Shown: piece after piece, positions 8,194 to 15,199 of the stretch
Position numbering within the stretch: the first letter of the stretch is position 1
Layout: each line of letters opens with the position of its first letter
Source: Oscillospiraceae bacterium
Lineage (GTDB): Bacteria; Bacillota; Clostridia; Oscillospirales; Oscillospiraceae
Direction of reading: 5' to 3'
Length of the DNA: 45,841 bases
Assembly (NCBI GenBank): GCA_902798545.1
Contig: CADBWQ010000031.1
Span: 1 to 45,841, forward strand
The notes under the pieces: generated by a model
Database searches by the model: none
Seen by the model: the letters and a program-made list of their open reading frames with translations, nothing else
What the model was told of the DNA's origin: nothing
Position numbers and translations under genes: made by a program

Positions 8194-8775
8194 TCAATCA
8201 ATACACTCTGCAATCCGGCGGATTTTCTGCAGCATACGGTAAAGTGTTGTACGCGGGATGTTGAGACGTTTTGATATCTCATCAAGCGTCAGGCCGTCTG
8301 CACGCAGATAGACTATATCCAGAAAGACAGGATTTTCTTCCCGCAGATGACGGAGTACATCGTCAAGATACAAGGAAGACACCACCGGATCGGCAGTCGT
8401 ATCATCACTTCCCTCTTCATAGCCATCCTACAGCAGGCTGTCCAGACTGACCACTTTACTACTACGGTCATCAGCATTCATACCATAGGGGCAGCAATCA
8501 CAATGATTCTTCGCCGGGCAAGTAACAGGACGATTGTACTTGCCAGGCACCTGGCAGCGTGTCTCACGGCTACGATTCACATACTTCCGACGCAGATCCT
8601 GAATCAGGAAATCACGCGTCTCCTGATCAGCCGGTACCAGAATCACTTTTACAGGTGTCACACCGATTCTCCAGGTCTTGCAGTCCTCCCAGGTGGCGCC
8701 GAGGGCGTGGAGCTGATCAGCGGATTCGATTTCGATGGGTGCATAGATGATTTCTTCATTGGCAATGGTTGTCAT
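8194..8775 (-). pseudogene. Small sigma-70-like/HTH protein interrupted by an in-frame TAG
   Basis: Two open stretches on the minus strand are in the same frame, separated by a single TAG at 8430-8428. The first (ATG at 8775, GGAGG site 7 bases upstream) holds RCQVPGKYNRPVTCPAKNHC and CCPYG, a Cys cluster known to me from small sigma-like proteins of clostridial mobile elements. After the TAG it continues DGYEEGSDDT, then a region 4-like helix-turn-helix, ADGLTLDEISKRLNIPRTTL, to the TGA-equivalent end at 8194. Homologues I recall run straight through this point. I call it a nonsense-mutated gene of phage or ICE origin. A truncated product without the DNA-binding part is the likely outcome. 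Confidence 0.75.
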
Positions 8776-9094
8776 TGGTTTTTCCTCCATTTCGTTTTTC
8801 GGAGGAAAAGCCGATGACAGTAAAAATGGGCGCGACTGACCGACAAGGCATTTCCTCCTTGTTTCGGACGTCTCCGATGGCATAAACGAAAGTGTGAACG
8901 CCTCAGGCGCTCAGAGAAACCCGACTTGGAAGAGGCAGGCTTCTCTCAGAGTCTGAAATAAAAGAAAAAACAAACTCTATTCATGTGACAGATCTGTGAT
9001 ACTCAACATGCTATACTCCGCATGTGCTCAGGAAGAGCAGATCAAAAACAAAAAACAAATCAAACAAATATAGAATTAAAGGAAATATAAAAAA
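8776..9094. other. Divergent intergenic region
   Basis: The region separates the interrupted sigma-like gene from the acidic secreted protein. It holds the ribosome-binding site of the former and an imperfect inverted repeat at about 8910-8955 (CTCAGAGAAACC against GGCTTCTCTCAGAG). An extended -10 element for the latter lies at 9009-9017. No reading frame looks real. Confidence 0.45.
9009..9017 (+). promoter_or_regulatory. Extended -10 element
   Basis: TGCTATACT (TGN plus TATACT) lies 78 bases before the ATG at 9095. I see no well-placed -35, which is common for extended -10 promoters. The leader carries an AAAGGAAAT ribosome-binding site. Confidence 0.45.
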
Positions 9095-9805
9095 ATGAAA
9101 AAACTGATCTCTATTGTACTGATTCTTGTTCTGGTTCTCTCTGTCGGAACCATGGCATTCGCAGACAGCAACGCCTTTACTATCACAAAGAACCCAACCG
9201 ATGAGGTACGGTTTGTCGGCGACAACGCGATCTTCAAGACCGCCGCAACCGGATACAGCAAGTTTGCCTGGAACTTCCAGAGCCCCGACGGCAGGACCTA
9301 TACGGTTCAGGACTTCCGGAACATGTTCCCCTATGCGCGTGTTGAGGGCGAGGATACCGCAACTCTGACGATAAAGAACGTGAGCACCGCCATGAGCGGC
9401 TGGGCCGTCTACTGCGCCTTCTTCAACGGTGATACCGAAGTCGACACCACTCTGGCTTACATCTATGTCACCGTTCGCAGCACCGCAAATCCTGCTTCGG
9501 AAGCTTACACCACCTACTGCACCTACACGCTGCTGTACAGCGACGAATACGGTTATTACTACATCCCGGACGATGATGATGTGATCCTGTATGCAGACGA
9601 ATACGGCACCTTCACCCCGGCGCACCCCGACGCCTACGACCATGACGAGTATGACTACGGATACAACTACGACGATGGCACCTGGGAAGATGAGTACGGC
9701 ACCTTCACCCCGGCGCACCCCGATGCTGACGACTACGACTATGACGATTTCCTGTATGAGGACGATTTCGGCTACTTCATGCCGGCTCATCCGGATGCTT
9801 TCTAA
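9095..9805 (+). CDS. Secreted acidic protein with Ig-like domain and DEYGTFTPAHPDA repeats
   Basis: This 236-residue protein has a clear signal peptide (ISIVLILVLVLSVGTMAFA, cut near residue 23). Residues about 25-128 look like an Ig-like beta domain with a closing TLTIKNVSTAMSGWAVYCAF pattern. The C-terminal 90 residues are extremely acidic and Tyr-rich. They contain DEYGTFTPAHPDA at 168-180 and 199-211, DDFGYFMPAHPDA at 223-235 and a degenerate first unit, DEYGYYYIPDDDD, near 150. No lipobox, sortase motif or membrane anchor is visible, so it is probably released or held by charge or metal ions. I do not recognise a family. The acidic repeats suggest cation binding or adhesion, which is only a guess. 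Confidence 0.8.
   Translation: MKKLISIVLILVLVLSVGTMAFADSNAFTITKNPTDEVRFVGDNAIFKTAATGYSKFAWNFQSPDGRTYTVQDFRNMFPYARVEGEDTATLTIKNVSTAMSGWAVYCAFFNGDTEVDTTLAYIYVTVRSTANPASEAYTTYCTYTLLYSDEYGYYYIPDDDDVILYADEYGTFTPAHPDAYDHDEYDYGYNYDDGTWEDEYGTFTPAHPDADDYDYDDFLYEDDFGYFMPAHPDAF
9596..9799 (+). repeat. Tandem 39-bp coding repeats in the acidic protein
   Basis: Bases 9596-9634 and 9689-9727 encode the same 13 residues and are nearly identical in DNA, sharing for example TACGGCACCTTCACCCCGGC. A third, more diverged unit lies at 9761-9799. The spacers are Asp/Tyr codons of variable length. Confidence 0.85.
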
Positions 9806-9837
9806 ACTGACAGATTAAACTTCATAAAAACAAAAAA

Positions 9838-9895
9838 GGCCGGACACAGTGATCCGGGATTCTTCAGAAGAATCTCAGATTCAAAGTGTCCGGCC
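9838..9895 (-). terminator. Long hairpin with minus-strand T tract
   Basis: GGCCGGACAC (9838-9847) and GTGTCCGGCC (9886-9895) form a perfect 10-bp stem. Inside is the palindrome GATTCTTC-A-GAAGAATC (9858-9874). Read on the minus strand it is followed by TTTTTTGTTTTT, so it can stop leftward transcription. On the plus strand it may also mark the 3' end of the acidic protein mRNA. Confidence 0.6.
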
Positions 9896-10385
9896 ATTTG
9901 GTGACGATGGAAAACCATCGACCCGTTGCACGGTACGACTTAAAAGGAGGCAGCAGAAGCGCCCGCTTTCAGCCCGATTCAGTTGTCAAAAAAGCTCAGA
10001 ACCCGGAGACGGGAAGAAAACTCCGATCAGAGCAGCGATGAGACATCCGCAAAGCAAGATTAGTCAATCGCGAAGGATTTTTCCTATCATCTTTTTCTCA
10101 CGATTTTCGCAGGATTTTCGCAGAATGGGATATAAAAACCGCCCCGGCGGCGGTGAAAAAGGGGCATCAGAGGAAGCGCTCTCGCCGTTGAAACGGAGAG
10201 AGGTCGGGCGTCACGCGAAAAACGAAACGAACAGACATATGCCTAAATTCACTGGGCTTTCAGACGAAGAGAAATCATTCGTGTGATGGTCGTGATACTC
10301 TCTTATATAACTTTCCTTATAGAACAAAATAATGAGATAAAGAGGATATATAGAATAGAGATGCAAGAGCTTCACACGTCAGCGA
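9896..10385. other. Non-coding stretch before the hairpin array
   Basis: A frame of 145 codons on the plus strand (9849-10286) overlaps the 9838-9895 hairpin, is rich in Arg/Ser/Lys, and has no convincing start context; I do not accept it. The stretch holds a tandem 11-base repeat GATTTTCGCAG (10102-10112, 10113-10123), the terminator-like hairpin at 10133-10154 and an AT-rich island at 10300-10370. Nothing else is visible. Confidence 0.5.
10133..10154 (-). terminator. Candidate minus-strand terminator
   Basis: On the minus strand ACCGCC (10154-10149) pairs with GGCGGT (10143-10138) around a 5-base loop, followed by TTTTTAT. No minus-strand coding gene precedes it, so it would serve a non-coding transcript, if any. 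Confidence 0.45.
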
Positions 10386-10850
10386 CCGGAGGAAATCACT
10401 GCGCGACTGCAGGCGAGGAACGAGCCAAAGAAACGCAGTGATTTCCGGAGGGCGAAGGAGCAGAATATCATCCTGACGGAGCCCGCGGAGACAGAATGAT
10501 ATTCTGTGACAGATCAGCAGCGGCTTTTATTCGGGCAGAGCGAGGCACGAGCAAAGCGCGAATAAAAGCCGTGAGAGGAAGAACCGGCTGCCCGCTTCGG
10601 AGCTTGCGACGAAGCTGGCTGCCGGTGATGGTGCCTGGTGATGTATTAGAGGCAGATTCTGCTTTGGCCGGAGCCTGCGAAGGACAAAAGAGAATCTGCC
10701 GGCAGGTCGGGAAAAAAGGCTCCTGTGATTGTTCTCCCTGGCGACGCAGGAGCGCGAGAACAGTCACAGAAGCCGGCAAGCGACTTGGAACGCTGTGATG
10801 ATCAGAGCTGCTGCAGATTCTTTGCGGGCGAAGCACGCATAGAATCTGCC
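10386..10850. repeat. Array of six to seven long hairpins (non-coding)
   Basis: Successive inverted repeats with different arms fill this stretch. Arms: 10391-10403/10434-10446 (13 bp, GGAAATCACTGCG); 10461-10471/10496-10506 (11 bp, CAGAATATCAT); 10521-10533/10559-10571 (13 bp, CGGCTTTTATTCG); 10583-10599/10610-10626 (17 bp, two mismatches); 10651-10660/10691-10700 (GGCAGATTCT, extended by CTTTG/CAAAG with bulges); 10718-10736/10756-10774 (19 bp, one mismatch, one wobble); 10813-10821/10841-10849 (GCAGATTCT plus inner TGCG/CGCA). The fifth and last share their arms. Loops are alike in style (GGCGAGGAACGAGC, AGCGAGGCACGAGC, GGGCGAAGCACGC). None has a T tract. No protein-coding frame is credible here. 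Confidence 0.8.
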
Positions 10851-10866
10851 CGTTTGAAGGATCCGC

Positions 10867-10895
10867 TTGTGTTATGTGCCTGGTTATGATAAAAT
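10867..10895 (+). promoter_or_regulatory. Putative promoter of the double-glycine peptide gene
   Basis: TTGTGT (10867-10872) and TAAAAT (10890-10895) are spaced by 17 bases. They lie about 56 bases before the ATG at 10952. Confidence 0.55.
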
Positions 10896-10951
10896 GCAAT
10901 GCAGAGACAGGTTATCACACAATATAAGCAAAGTCACAGGAGGGTTACCGG

Positions 10952-11170
10952 ATGGAAAACAAAAAAGCGCAGGCACTTGATGACGATCTGCTTGAAAACA
11001 TCATCGGCGGGATCAGCCTCCGAGGGGTTTTCGATGCGGAAGCGCGAATACCAATTCGTGGCCGTCATAATTTACGCTACGCAATAGAAAAGCCCTGGGT
11101 TGAACAGAACCCGGGGCTTTTCTATTGCCGGTGGTTGGGATTGGTCAGATGTCGAGGTATCTTCACCTGA
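10952..11170 (+). CDS. Putative peptide with double-glycine-type leader
   Basis: The N-terminus MENKKAQALDDDLLENIIGG is a textbook leader for peptides cut after Gly-Gly by C39-type ABC transporters: acidic, with Leu/Leu/Ile spaced before GG. An AGGAGGG site (10938-10944) is ideally placed. After GG the core reads ISLRGVFDAEARIPIRG and ends, in this frame, at residue 72. The last third runs through a 20-bp hairpin (11082-11127) that looks like the gene's own terminator, so the true end may lie before it and the frame may have shifted; another frame stops with TAG at 11085-11087. No processing enzyme or transporter is near. The leader is well supported, the C-terminal part is not. Confidence 0.6.
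   Translation: MENKKAQALDDDLLENIIGGISLRGVFDAEARIPIRGRHNLRYAIEKPWVEQNPGLFYCRWLGLVRCRGIFT
11082..11127 (+). terminator. 20-bp hairpin terminator overlapping the peptide ORF
   Basis: Arms 11082-11101 and 11108-11127 pair over 20 bases with one G-T wobble (CAATAGAAAAGCCC against GGGCTTTTCTATTG) around the loop GAACAG. The T-rich part lies inside the 3' arm, so it can act on both strands. Confidence 0.75.
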
Positions 11171-11276
11171 ACGGACGGACAAAAGTATGAACCAATAAGT
11201 TAATGAAAACGGAGCCGGTTCACACCGACTCCTTCATAGTATCACGCATTGTACTATATATGAGCAATCTGCGTAC

Positions 11277-11304
11277 TTGATTTGATTTCGAAACTCAGTA
11301 TAAT
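11277..11304 (+). promoter_or_regulatory. Promoter of the esterase-like gene
   Basis: TTGATT (11277-11282) and TATAAT (11299-11304) are spaced by 16 bases. They lie about 30 bases before the ATG at 11336. Confidence 0.7.
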
Positions 11305-11335
11305 AACTGTACAGTGAATGATGCAGGAGGAAATT

Positions 11336-12013
11336 ATGGAGAAAACAGCCTTTGCCGGCGGAGGGAAGAAAGCCACCTTGTACGGCAGCGAGCAGCCTGC
11401 CGCGCCGCTGATCATACTGAACAATTACTCGGATGACGGGGAATCCGTTGTCAGGGCCATGCAAGAGATCGACGCGCCGGACTGCAGCCTGCTTGTTGTA
11501 GGGAATCTCAACTGGAATCACGACATGACACCCTGGTACTGCCCGCCGCTTTCAAAAAACGATGAACCCTGCACAGGTGGCGCAGATGCGTATTTGGACC
11601 TTCTGTTGACGGAGATCCTGCCAAAAGCAAAGGAAACGATAAATGGCACACCATGCTTCATCGGGATCGCAGGATATTCCCTCGCAGGTTTGTTTGCGCT
11701 GTATTCGGCTTACCGATGTGATGCTTTTGACCGGGTCGCGAGCATGTCCGGATCACTGTGGTTTCCGGATTTTAAGGAGTATGCGCTGACTCATGAAATA
11801 CAAAAGCGTCCTGCGAAGCTCTACCTCTCCCTCGGTGACCGGGAGGCGCATACAAGAAACAGCGTTCTCATGACCGTGCAGAGAAACACCGAAGAGCTGG
11901 TGGATCACTATAAAAGCCTTGGCCTCGAGGTGACCTGGGAATTGAACCCGGGGAACCATTTCAAGGATGCTGCGCTGCGGAGCGCAAAAGGCATCAAGGC
12001 GATTTTGGAATAA
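11336..12013 (+). CDS. Alpha/beta hydrolase, esterase-like (COG2819 type)
   Basis: A 225-residue cytoplasmic serine hydrolase of the enterochelin-esterase-like group. The nucleophile elbow is GYSLAG (about residue 113), preceded by FIGIA and followed by LFALYSAYR. SMSGSLWFPDF matches the strand after the elbow, LYLSLGDREAHTRN carries the likely acid, and NPGNHFKD the catalytic His. The ATG at 11336 has AGGAGGAA 5 bases upstream; an earlier ATG at 11321 overlaps that site and is rejected. The gene is monocistronic with its own promoter. No siderophore genes are near, so the substrate is open. Confidence 0.8.
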   Translation: MEKTAFAGGGKKATLYGSEQPAAPLIILNNYSDDGESVVRAMQEIDAPDCSLLVVGNLNWNHDMTPWYCPPLSKNDEPCTGGADAYLDLLLTEILPKAKETINGTPCFIGIAGYSLAGLFALYSAYRCDAFDRVASMSGSLWFPDFKEYALTHEIQKRPAKLYLSLGDREAHTRNSVLMTVQRNTEELVDHYKSLGLEVTWELNPGNHFKDAALRSAKGIKAILE

Positions 12014-12103
12014 TACGGGCTCCCGGTTCTCGCCAACAGAAAGCAGACGGCCGAGAGGCAGGCCGCCCGATCTGGCTGAGCTTTCAGGGAAAACCCCTCG
12101 AGT

Positions 12104-13681
12104 TCAGGCTGTCTGTGCCGCCTGCTCATAGAGCGCGGCCAGCATCTCCGGTGTGACAGACCCCTTCTGGTTGTAGATTACGATACCGTTTCTGTCCAGC
12201 ACAATGGTCTGCGGCATGGTGGAAGACCCGTTCACGACGCCCCAGATCATGTCGTCATCCGTATCCACCGCGAATGGGATCGTCCAGTCCTTCGTCGCCA
12301 GATATTCGCCCGGATCGTCCACGACGATGGAGGAATGCACCGCAAGCATCGCGATGTCTCCCTCATGCTCATGGTAGAGTTCGTTGAAGTGAGGCAGTTC
12401 CTGTACGCACGGCGTGCAGTAGGTTGCCCAGAGATTGATGATGGTCGGTTTTCCGCGGGTGTCCGCGAGGTGGAACTCGCTCCCGTCCAGACAGGTGATC
12501 GTGAAGTCCGCAAGCTGCATGCCGACATCGTAGCCCACCGGCACTGCGGGTGCGGTGTTTTCCGCCGCAGTGGATGGCTCTGCTTCCGTTCCGTCCCCGG
12601 CCTGCGGTGTCTCCATGACCGCAGAGCTTTCAGCTGACGTCGAATTACCGGCCGGCTTCCTCGCGTTCTTCACTGCGGGATCCAGGAGGTTGAACCACAG
12701 CAGGGCAAAGCACAGAACCGCCAGCGCGATTCCCCACGCAATCTTTCCGGCATTCCGCCGTCTGGACGATGCGTTCTCCGGCTCGCCGGGAACACCGCCC
12801 TCCGTGGCTTTCAGTGTAACCTTCCCTGCCTTCAGACTGATTGCCTTCTGCGCACAGACATCCATGCATTTGGAGCAGTGGATGCACTCATGATCACCCA
12901 CATGCCGCACATCCATGCCGCAGTTGCGTACACATGCGCCGCAGCCGTTGCAGCGGCTCTCATCCACGCGGACTCCGACCAGGCAGAAGCGGTTGAAGAG
13001 GCCGTAGATGGCACCCAGCGGGCATATAAAGCGGCAGAAGCTGCGATAGCAGAAGACACAGGCCAGTCCGATGATCAGCATGATGACAAACTTGCGTGTG
13101 AAGAGAATGTTCAGCATACTGAACAGATCGGCGTTGCCCGGATTGGCGAGCAGTCCGATGGCGCCTTCAAAGGTACCCGCCGGGCAGATATACTTGCAGA
13201 AGCCGGGCAGAGGCATATCATGCGCAAGTCCGTACCACAGCGGAATTGCAATGACGAACACTGCGAGCAGCACATACTTCAGCCAGGACAGCGCCCTGGT
13301 AATCCGGCTCTTTTTGAGCTTGAACGTGGGAATTTTGTTGAGCAGTTCCTGAATCAGCCCCAGCGGACAGAGCCAGCCGCAGATCGTGCGTCCGAGAATC
13401 ACACCAAAAAGCAGAATGATGCCCATCACATACCACCCGGCGCGGTGTCCGGCAGATGCCAGCGCATTCTGAATAGCGCCAAGCGGACAGGCACCGACTG
13501 CTCCCGGGCAGGAATAGCAGTTGAAGCCCGGAACACAGGCGTATTTTACGTTTCCCTGATAGATTTCGCCGTCAATAAAGCCTTTTATGTGTGCGTTGTG
13601 CAACAGCGCACTGTAAAGCTGAATCAGCCTTCTGGTCGACGGGCGGTTCGCCTGCCGCCATGTTGTTTTACTATTATCCAA
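12104..13681 (-). CDS. NapH-like polyferredoxin membrane protein fused to TlpA thioredoxin
   Basis: About 525 residues. The N-terminal half is a membrane iron-sulfur protein of the NapH/YccM kind with four CxxxCP-type motifs (CYSCPGAVGACPLG, CGWLCPLG, CKYICPAG, CRFICPLG) between about five helices. Two 4Fe-4S clusters follow (CNGCGACVRNC, CIHCSKCMDVC). After a further helix (WGIALAVLCFALLWFNLL) and a Ser/Glu/Ala linker comes an extracytoplasmic TlpA/ResA-type thioredoxin domain with WATYCTPC. The layout suggests electrons passed across the membrane to a thioredoxin. A TTG at 13681 overlaps the upstream stop by 8 bases and has GGAG 10 bases before it; a GTG at 13690 is the alternative. It is cotranscribed with the CXXC protein. 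Confidence 0.85.
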   Translation of the reverse strand: MDNSKTTWRQANRPSTRRLIQLYSALLHNAHIKGFIDGEIYQGNVKYACVPGFNCYSCPGAVGACPLGAIQNALASAGHRAGWYVMGIILLFGVILGRTICGWLCPLGLIQELLNKIPTFKLKKSRITRALSWLKYVLLAVFVIAIPLWYGLAHDMPLPGFCKYICPAGTFEGAIGLLANPGNADLFSMLNILFTRKFVIMLIIGLACVFCYRSFCRFICPLGAIYGLFNRFCLVGVRVDESRCNGCGACVRNCGMDVRHVGDHECIHCSKCMDVCAQKAISLKAGKVTLKATEGGVPGEPENASSRRRNAGKIAWGIALAVLCFALLWFNLLDPAVKNARKPAGNSTSAESSAVMETPQAGDGTEAEPSTAAENTAPAVPVGYDVGMQLADFTITCLDGSEFHLADTRGKPTIINLWATYCTPCVQELPHFNELYHEHEGDIAMLAVHSSIVVDDPGEYLATKDWTIPFAVDTDDDMIWGVVNGSSTMPQTIVLDRNGIVIYNQKGSVTPEMLAALYEQAAQTA

Positions 13682-14444
13682 GGCCCACACACTCCGTACA
13701 GATTTTTACTGCTTTTCCGAATACATCTCTTGCGCTTCCGTTGAATACGCCAGCAACGATCAGGCAGACTGCCAATGCGAACACCGCAAGTCTCAGCAGG
13801 CGAATCCGCTTGTCCGGCTGACTCACGGGCTTCTTTGCCTCGGCTTTGACACCGCCGGCCTTCTCCGATTTGATCTGCTCCTGCGCAGCGTCGATCTCTT
13901 TCTGCATGCTTTTTTCCTGCAGAACGGTGGAAATCATCAGCGCGGCCAGGCCAATGGCGATCCATGGGACAATGTGTCCGATCAATGCCAAAAAGACCGG
14001 CTCCAGGTTTCCGTTCGGGAAGTGTTCCCCGTTTGTCATATAGAGCAGCACCGGAACCATGCACAGTGCGAAAGCACCCCATCCACCCCAGAGGAGTTTT
14101 TTCTGCCGGGCGCGCTCTGCATTCATCGCTTCATTCGGCACCGCAACACGGCGTACGGTCAGGTCGCGCAGACATTCCGTGTCTTTCACCGGCTTTCCGG
14201 CATTCTCATCCCGGATTCCCAGAACAAGCCCCAGAACCGTCATCACCAGACCGGCGATAAGCAGCGGCAGGATCGGCCGAAGGCTCTCCCCCACTTTTTC
14301 CCGGCTGTAAATCCAGTTCAGGGGATTTTCCGCCTTCAGAACGACGCCTTCTCGATAGATGCTGATTGCCGCCGAGGCCAGCAGCACAATCAGTACAACG
14401 CAAAGAACCGATTGTACAATCAGAAACAATTTTTTCTTATCCAA
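13674..14444 (-). CDS. Membrane protein ending in a CD1871A-type CXXC segment
   Basis: 256 residues with about five hydrophobic segments (SVLCVVLIVLLASAAISIY, LPLLIAGLVMTVLGLVLGI, GGWGAFALCMVPVLLYM, HIVPWIAIGLAALMI, RLAVFALAVCLIVAGVF). The tail NGSARDVFGKAVKICTECVG matches the small clostridial CD1871A family CXXC proteins, which I know as free peptides of about 40 residues. Here that unit closes a longer membrane protein. The downstream partner (NapH-TlpA fusion) overlaps it, so both belong to one redox operon. The start is TTG (TTGGATAAG) after AAGGAG; the partner also begins TTGGATAA. The exact role is unknown; thiol redox exchange is an inference from the CXXC and the partner. Confidence 0.8.
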   Translation of the reverse strand: MDKKKLFLIVQSVLCVVLIVLLASAAISIYREGVVLKAENPLNWIYSREKVGESLRPILPLLIAGLVMTVLGLVLGIRDENAGKPVKDTECLRDLTVRRVAVPNEAMNAERARQKKLLWGGWGAFALCMVPVLLYMTNGEHFPNGNLEPVFLALIGHIVPWIAIGLAALMISTVLQEKSMQKEIDAAQEQIKSEKAGGVKAEAKKPVSQPDKRIRLLRLAVFALAVCLIVAGVFNGSARDVFGKAVKICTECVGLG

Positions 14445-14791
14445 TGTCTGATTCTCCTTTTCCTCCGCCGAATGGAAGCGGATCCGGGCGCAGAGGCCGT
14501 TTTATTTGATCTCGTCGATATCGATCGTCAGCCGCTCAAATGTACAGAAAGGAGCTGTGCTGCTGAAGAGCCGCAGGAATGTATAGATATCAATTCTACA
14601 GGTATTTTATTATAGTACACGATCGGTTCCATTTCCAGTTCCCAGTTCCCAATTTCCAATTCTATTATTTCCCTGTTTCTGCTTTCCGTCATCCTGTCCC
14701 ATTTTCGGGTCAGGTTTTTTGTTATTATATACTCATAACAGGCCGGAATGAAAAACGAGACCTGTACTTAATGCGCTTCCGGAGGTGTTTT
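14445..14791. other. Leader of the redox operon and low-complexity stretch
   Basis: Bases 14445-14608 form the ~160-base leader of the minus-strand redox operon. I see no known riboswitch in it. Bases 14629-14668 are a run of near-repeats of TTCCCAGTTCCCAATTTCC. An open plus-strand frame of 47 codons (14473-14615) is antisense to the leader and is not supported by any start signal. Confidence 0.4.
14609..14637 (-). promoter_or_regulatory. Putative promoter of the CXXC/NapH-TlpA operon
   Basis: On the minus strand TGGAAA (14637-14632) and TATAAT (14614-14609) are spaced by 17 bases. The -10 is exact and the -35 is weak. The -35 lies in the low-complexity stretch. Confidence 0.5.
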
Positions 14792-14989
14792 ATGATCGGT
14801 GATATGTCCATGCCGGACGATTTCCGGCATCGTGATCTGTTCTGTGCGGGACCTCCCGTACACGAAAGGCATGACGAATTCTGGTTACGCCATCCGCCCA
14901 TGAATCCTGGCCGCAGGGCGAAGCTCTTTGCTCCTTTTGACGCACTGAGAGGGTTCTCAGAGGCTTTGGAGCTTGTCCGGCAGACATGA
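14792..14989 (+). CDS. Small YolD-like protein
   Basis: 65 residues after a GGAGG site (14781-14785). The segment MNPGRRAKLFAPFDALRGF matches the core (R-A-K-x-F-x-P-F-x-A-L-x-G-F/Y) of small YolD-like proteins, which in Bacillota often sit beside Y-family DNA polymerase genes. No such polymerase is in the window. The usual homologue goes on for about 40 more residues after this core; here the frame ends soon after, at TGA, overlapping the next small gene by ATGA. That could be a frameshifted longer gene or a genuine pair. Confidence 0.6.
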   Translation: MIGDMSMPDDFRHRDLFCAGPPVHERHDEFWLRHPPMNPGRRAKLFAPFDALRGFSEALELVRQT

Positions 14990-15111
14990 CAGAAGAAAAA
15001 GAAGTCCTGGAGATTCCCTGGCTGACCCAGCGCCTGAAGAGTGAGAAGAACCTCGGCGCTTTGGATGATATCGACTTTGCCGTCATGCTGGAAGAGCTGG
15101 AGTTTAAGTAG
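14986..15111 (+). CDS. Tiny acidic protein overlapping the YolD-like gene
   Basis: 41 residues, starting at an ATG that overlaps the upstream stop (ATGA). The middle LKSEKNLGALDDIDFAVMLE and the end ELEFK are acidic and helix-prone. No family is recognised. Translational coupling favours expression. Alternatively it is the displaced C-terminus of the preceding gene. Confidence 0.45.
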   Translation: MTEEKEVLEIPWLTQRLKSEKNLGALDDIDFAVMLEELEFK

Positions 15112-15149
15112 GGGTTGGTTTTCTCTGTGGTCAGGCGGTACTTGACGCA

Positions 15150-15184
15150 TAAAAGACTCGGCGGGAGACACGGATCCCGTCGAG
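15150..15184 (-). terminator. Hairpin between convergent small genes and GIY-YIG gene
   Basis: CTCGGCGGGA (15157-15166) pairs with TCCCGTCGAG (15175-15184), with one G-T wobble and an 8-base loop. On the minus strand TCTTTTATG follows, serving the GIY-YIG gene; it may also slow plus-strand transcription. Confidence 0.65.
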
Positions 15185-15199
15185 TACATATACATGCGC

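Noticed and set aside
8194-8883. Amber codon read as pyrrolysine or another recoded residue
   Set aside because: No pyl genes or recoding signals are in the window, and a second remnant also carries TAG at a Trp position, which fits pseudogene decay better.
9849-10286. 145-codon plus-strand frame in the gene-poor region
   Set aside because: It starts inside the 9838-9895 hairpin, lacks a ribosome-binding site and is biased to Arg/Ser/Lys without recognisable segments.
10386-10850. CRISPR array as explanation of the repeats at 10.4-10.85 kb
   Set aside because: The arms differ from unit to unit, there is no constant direct repeat with unique spacers, and no cas gene is nearby.
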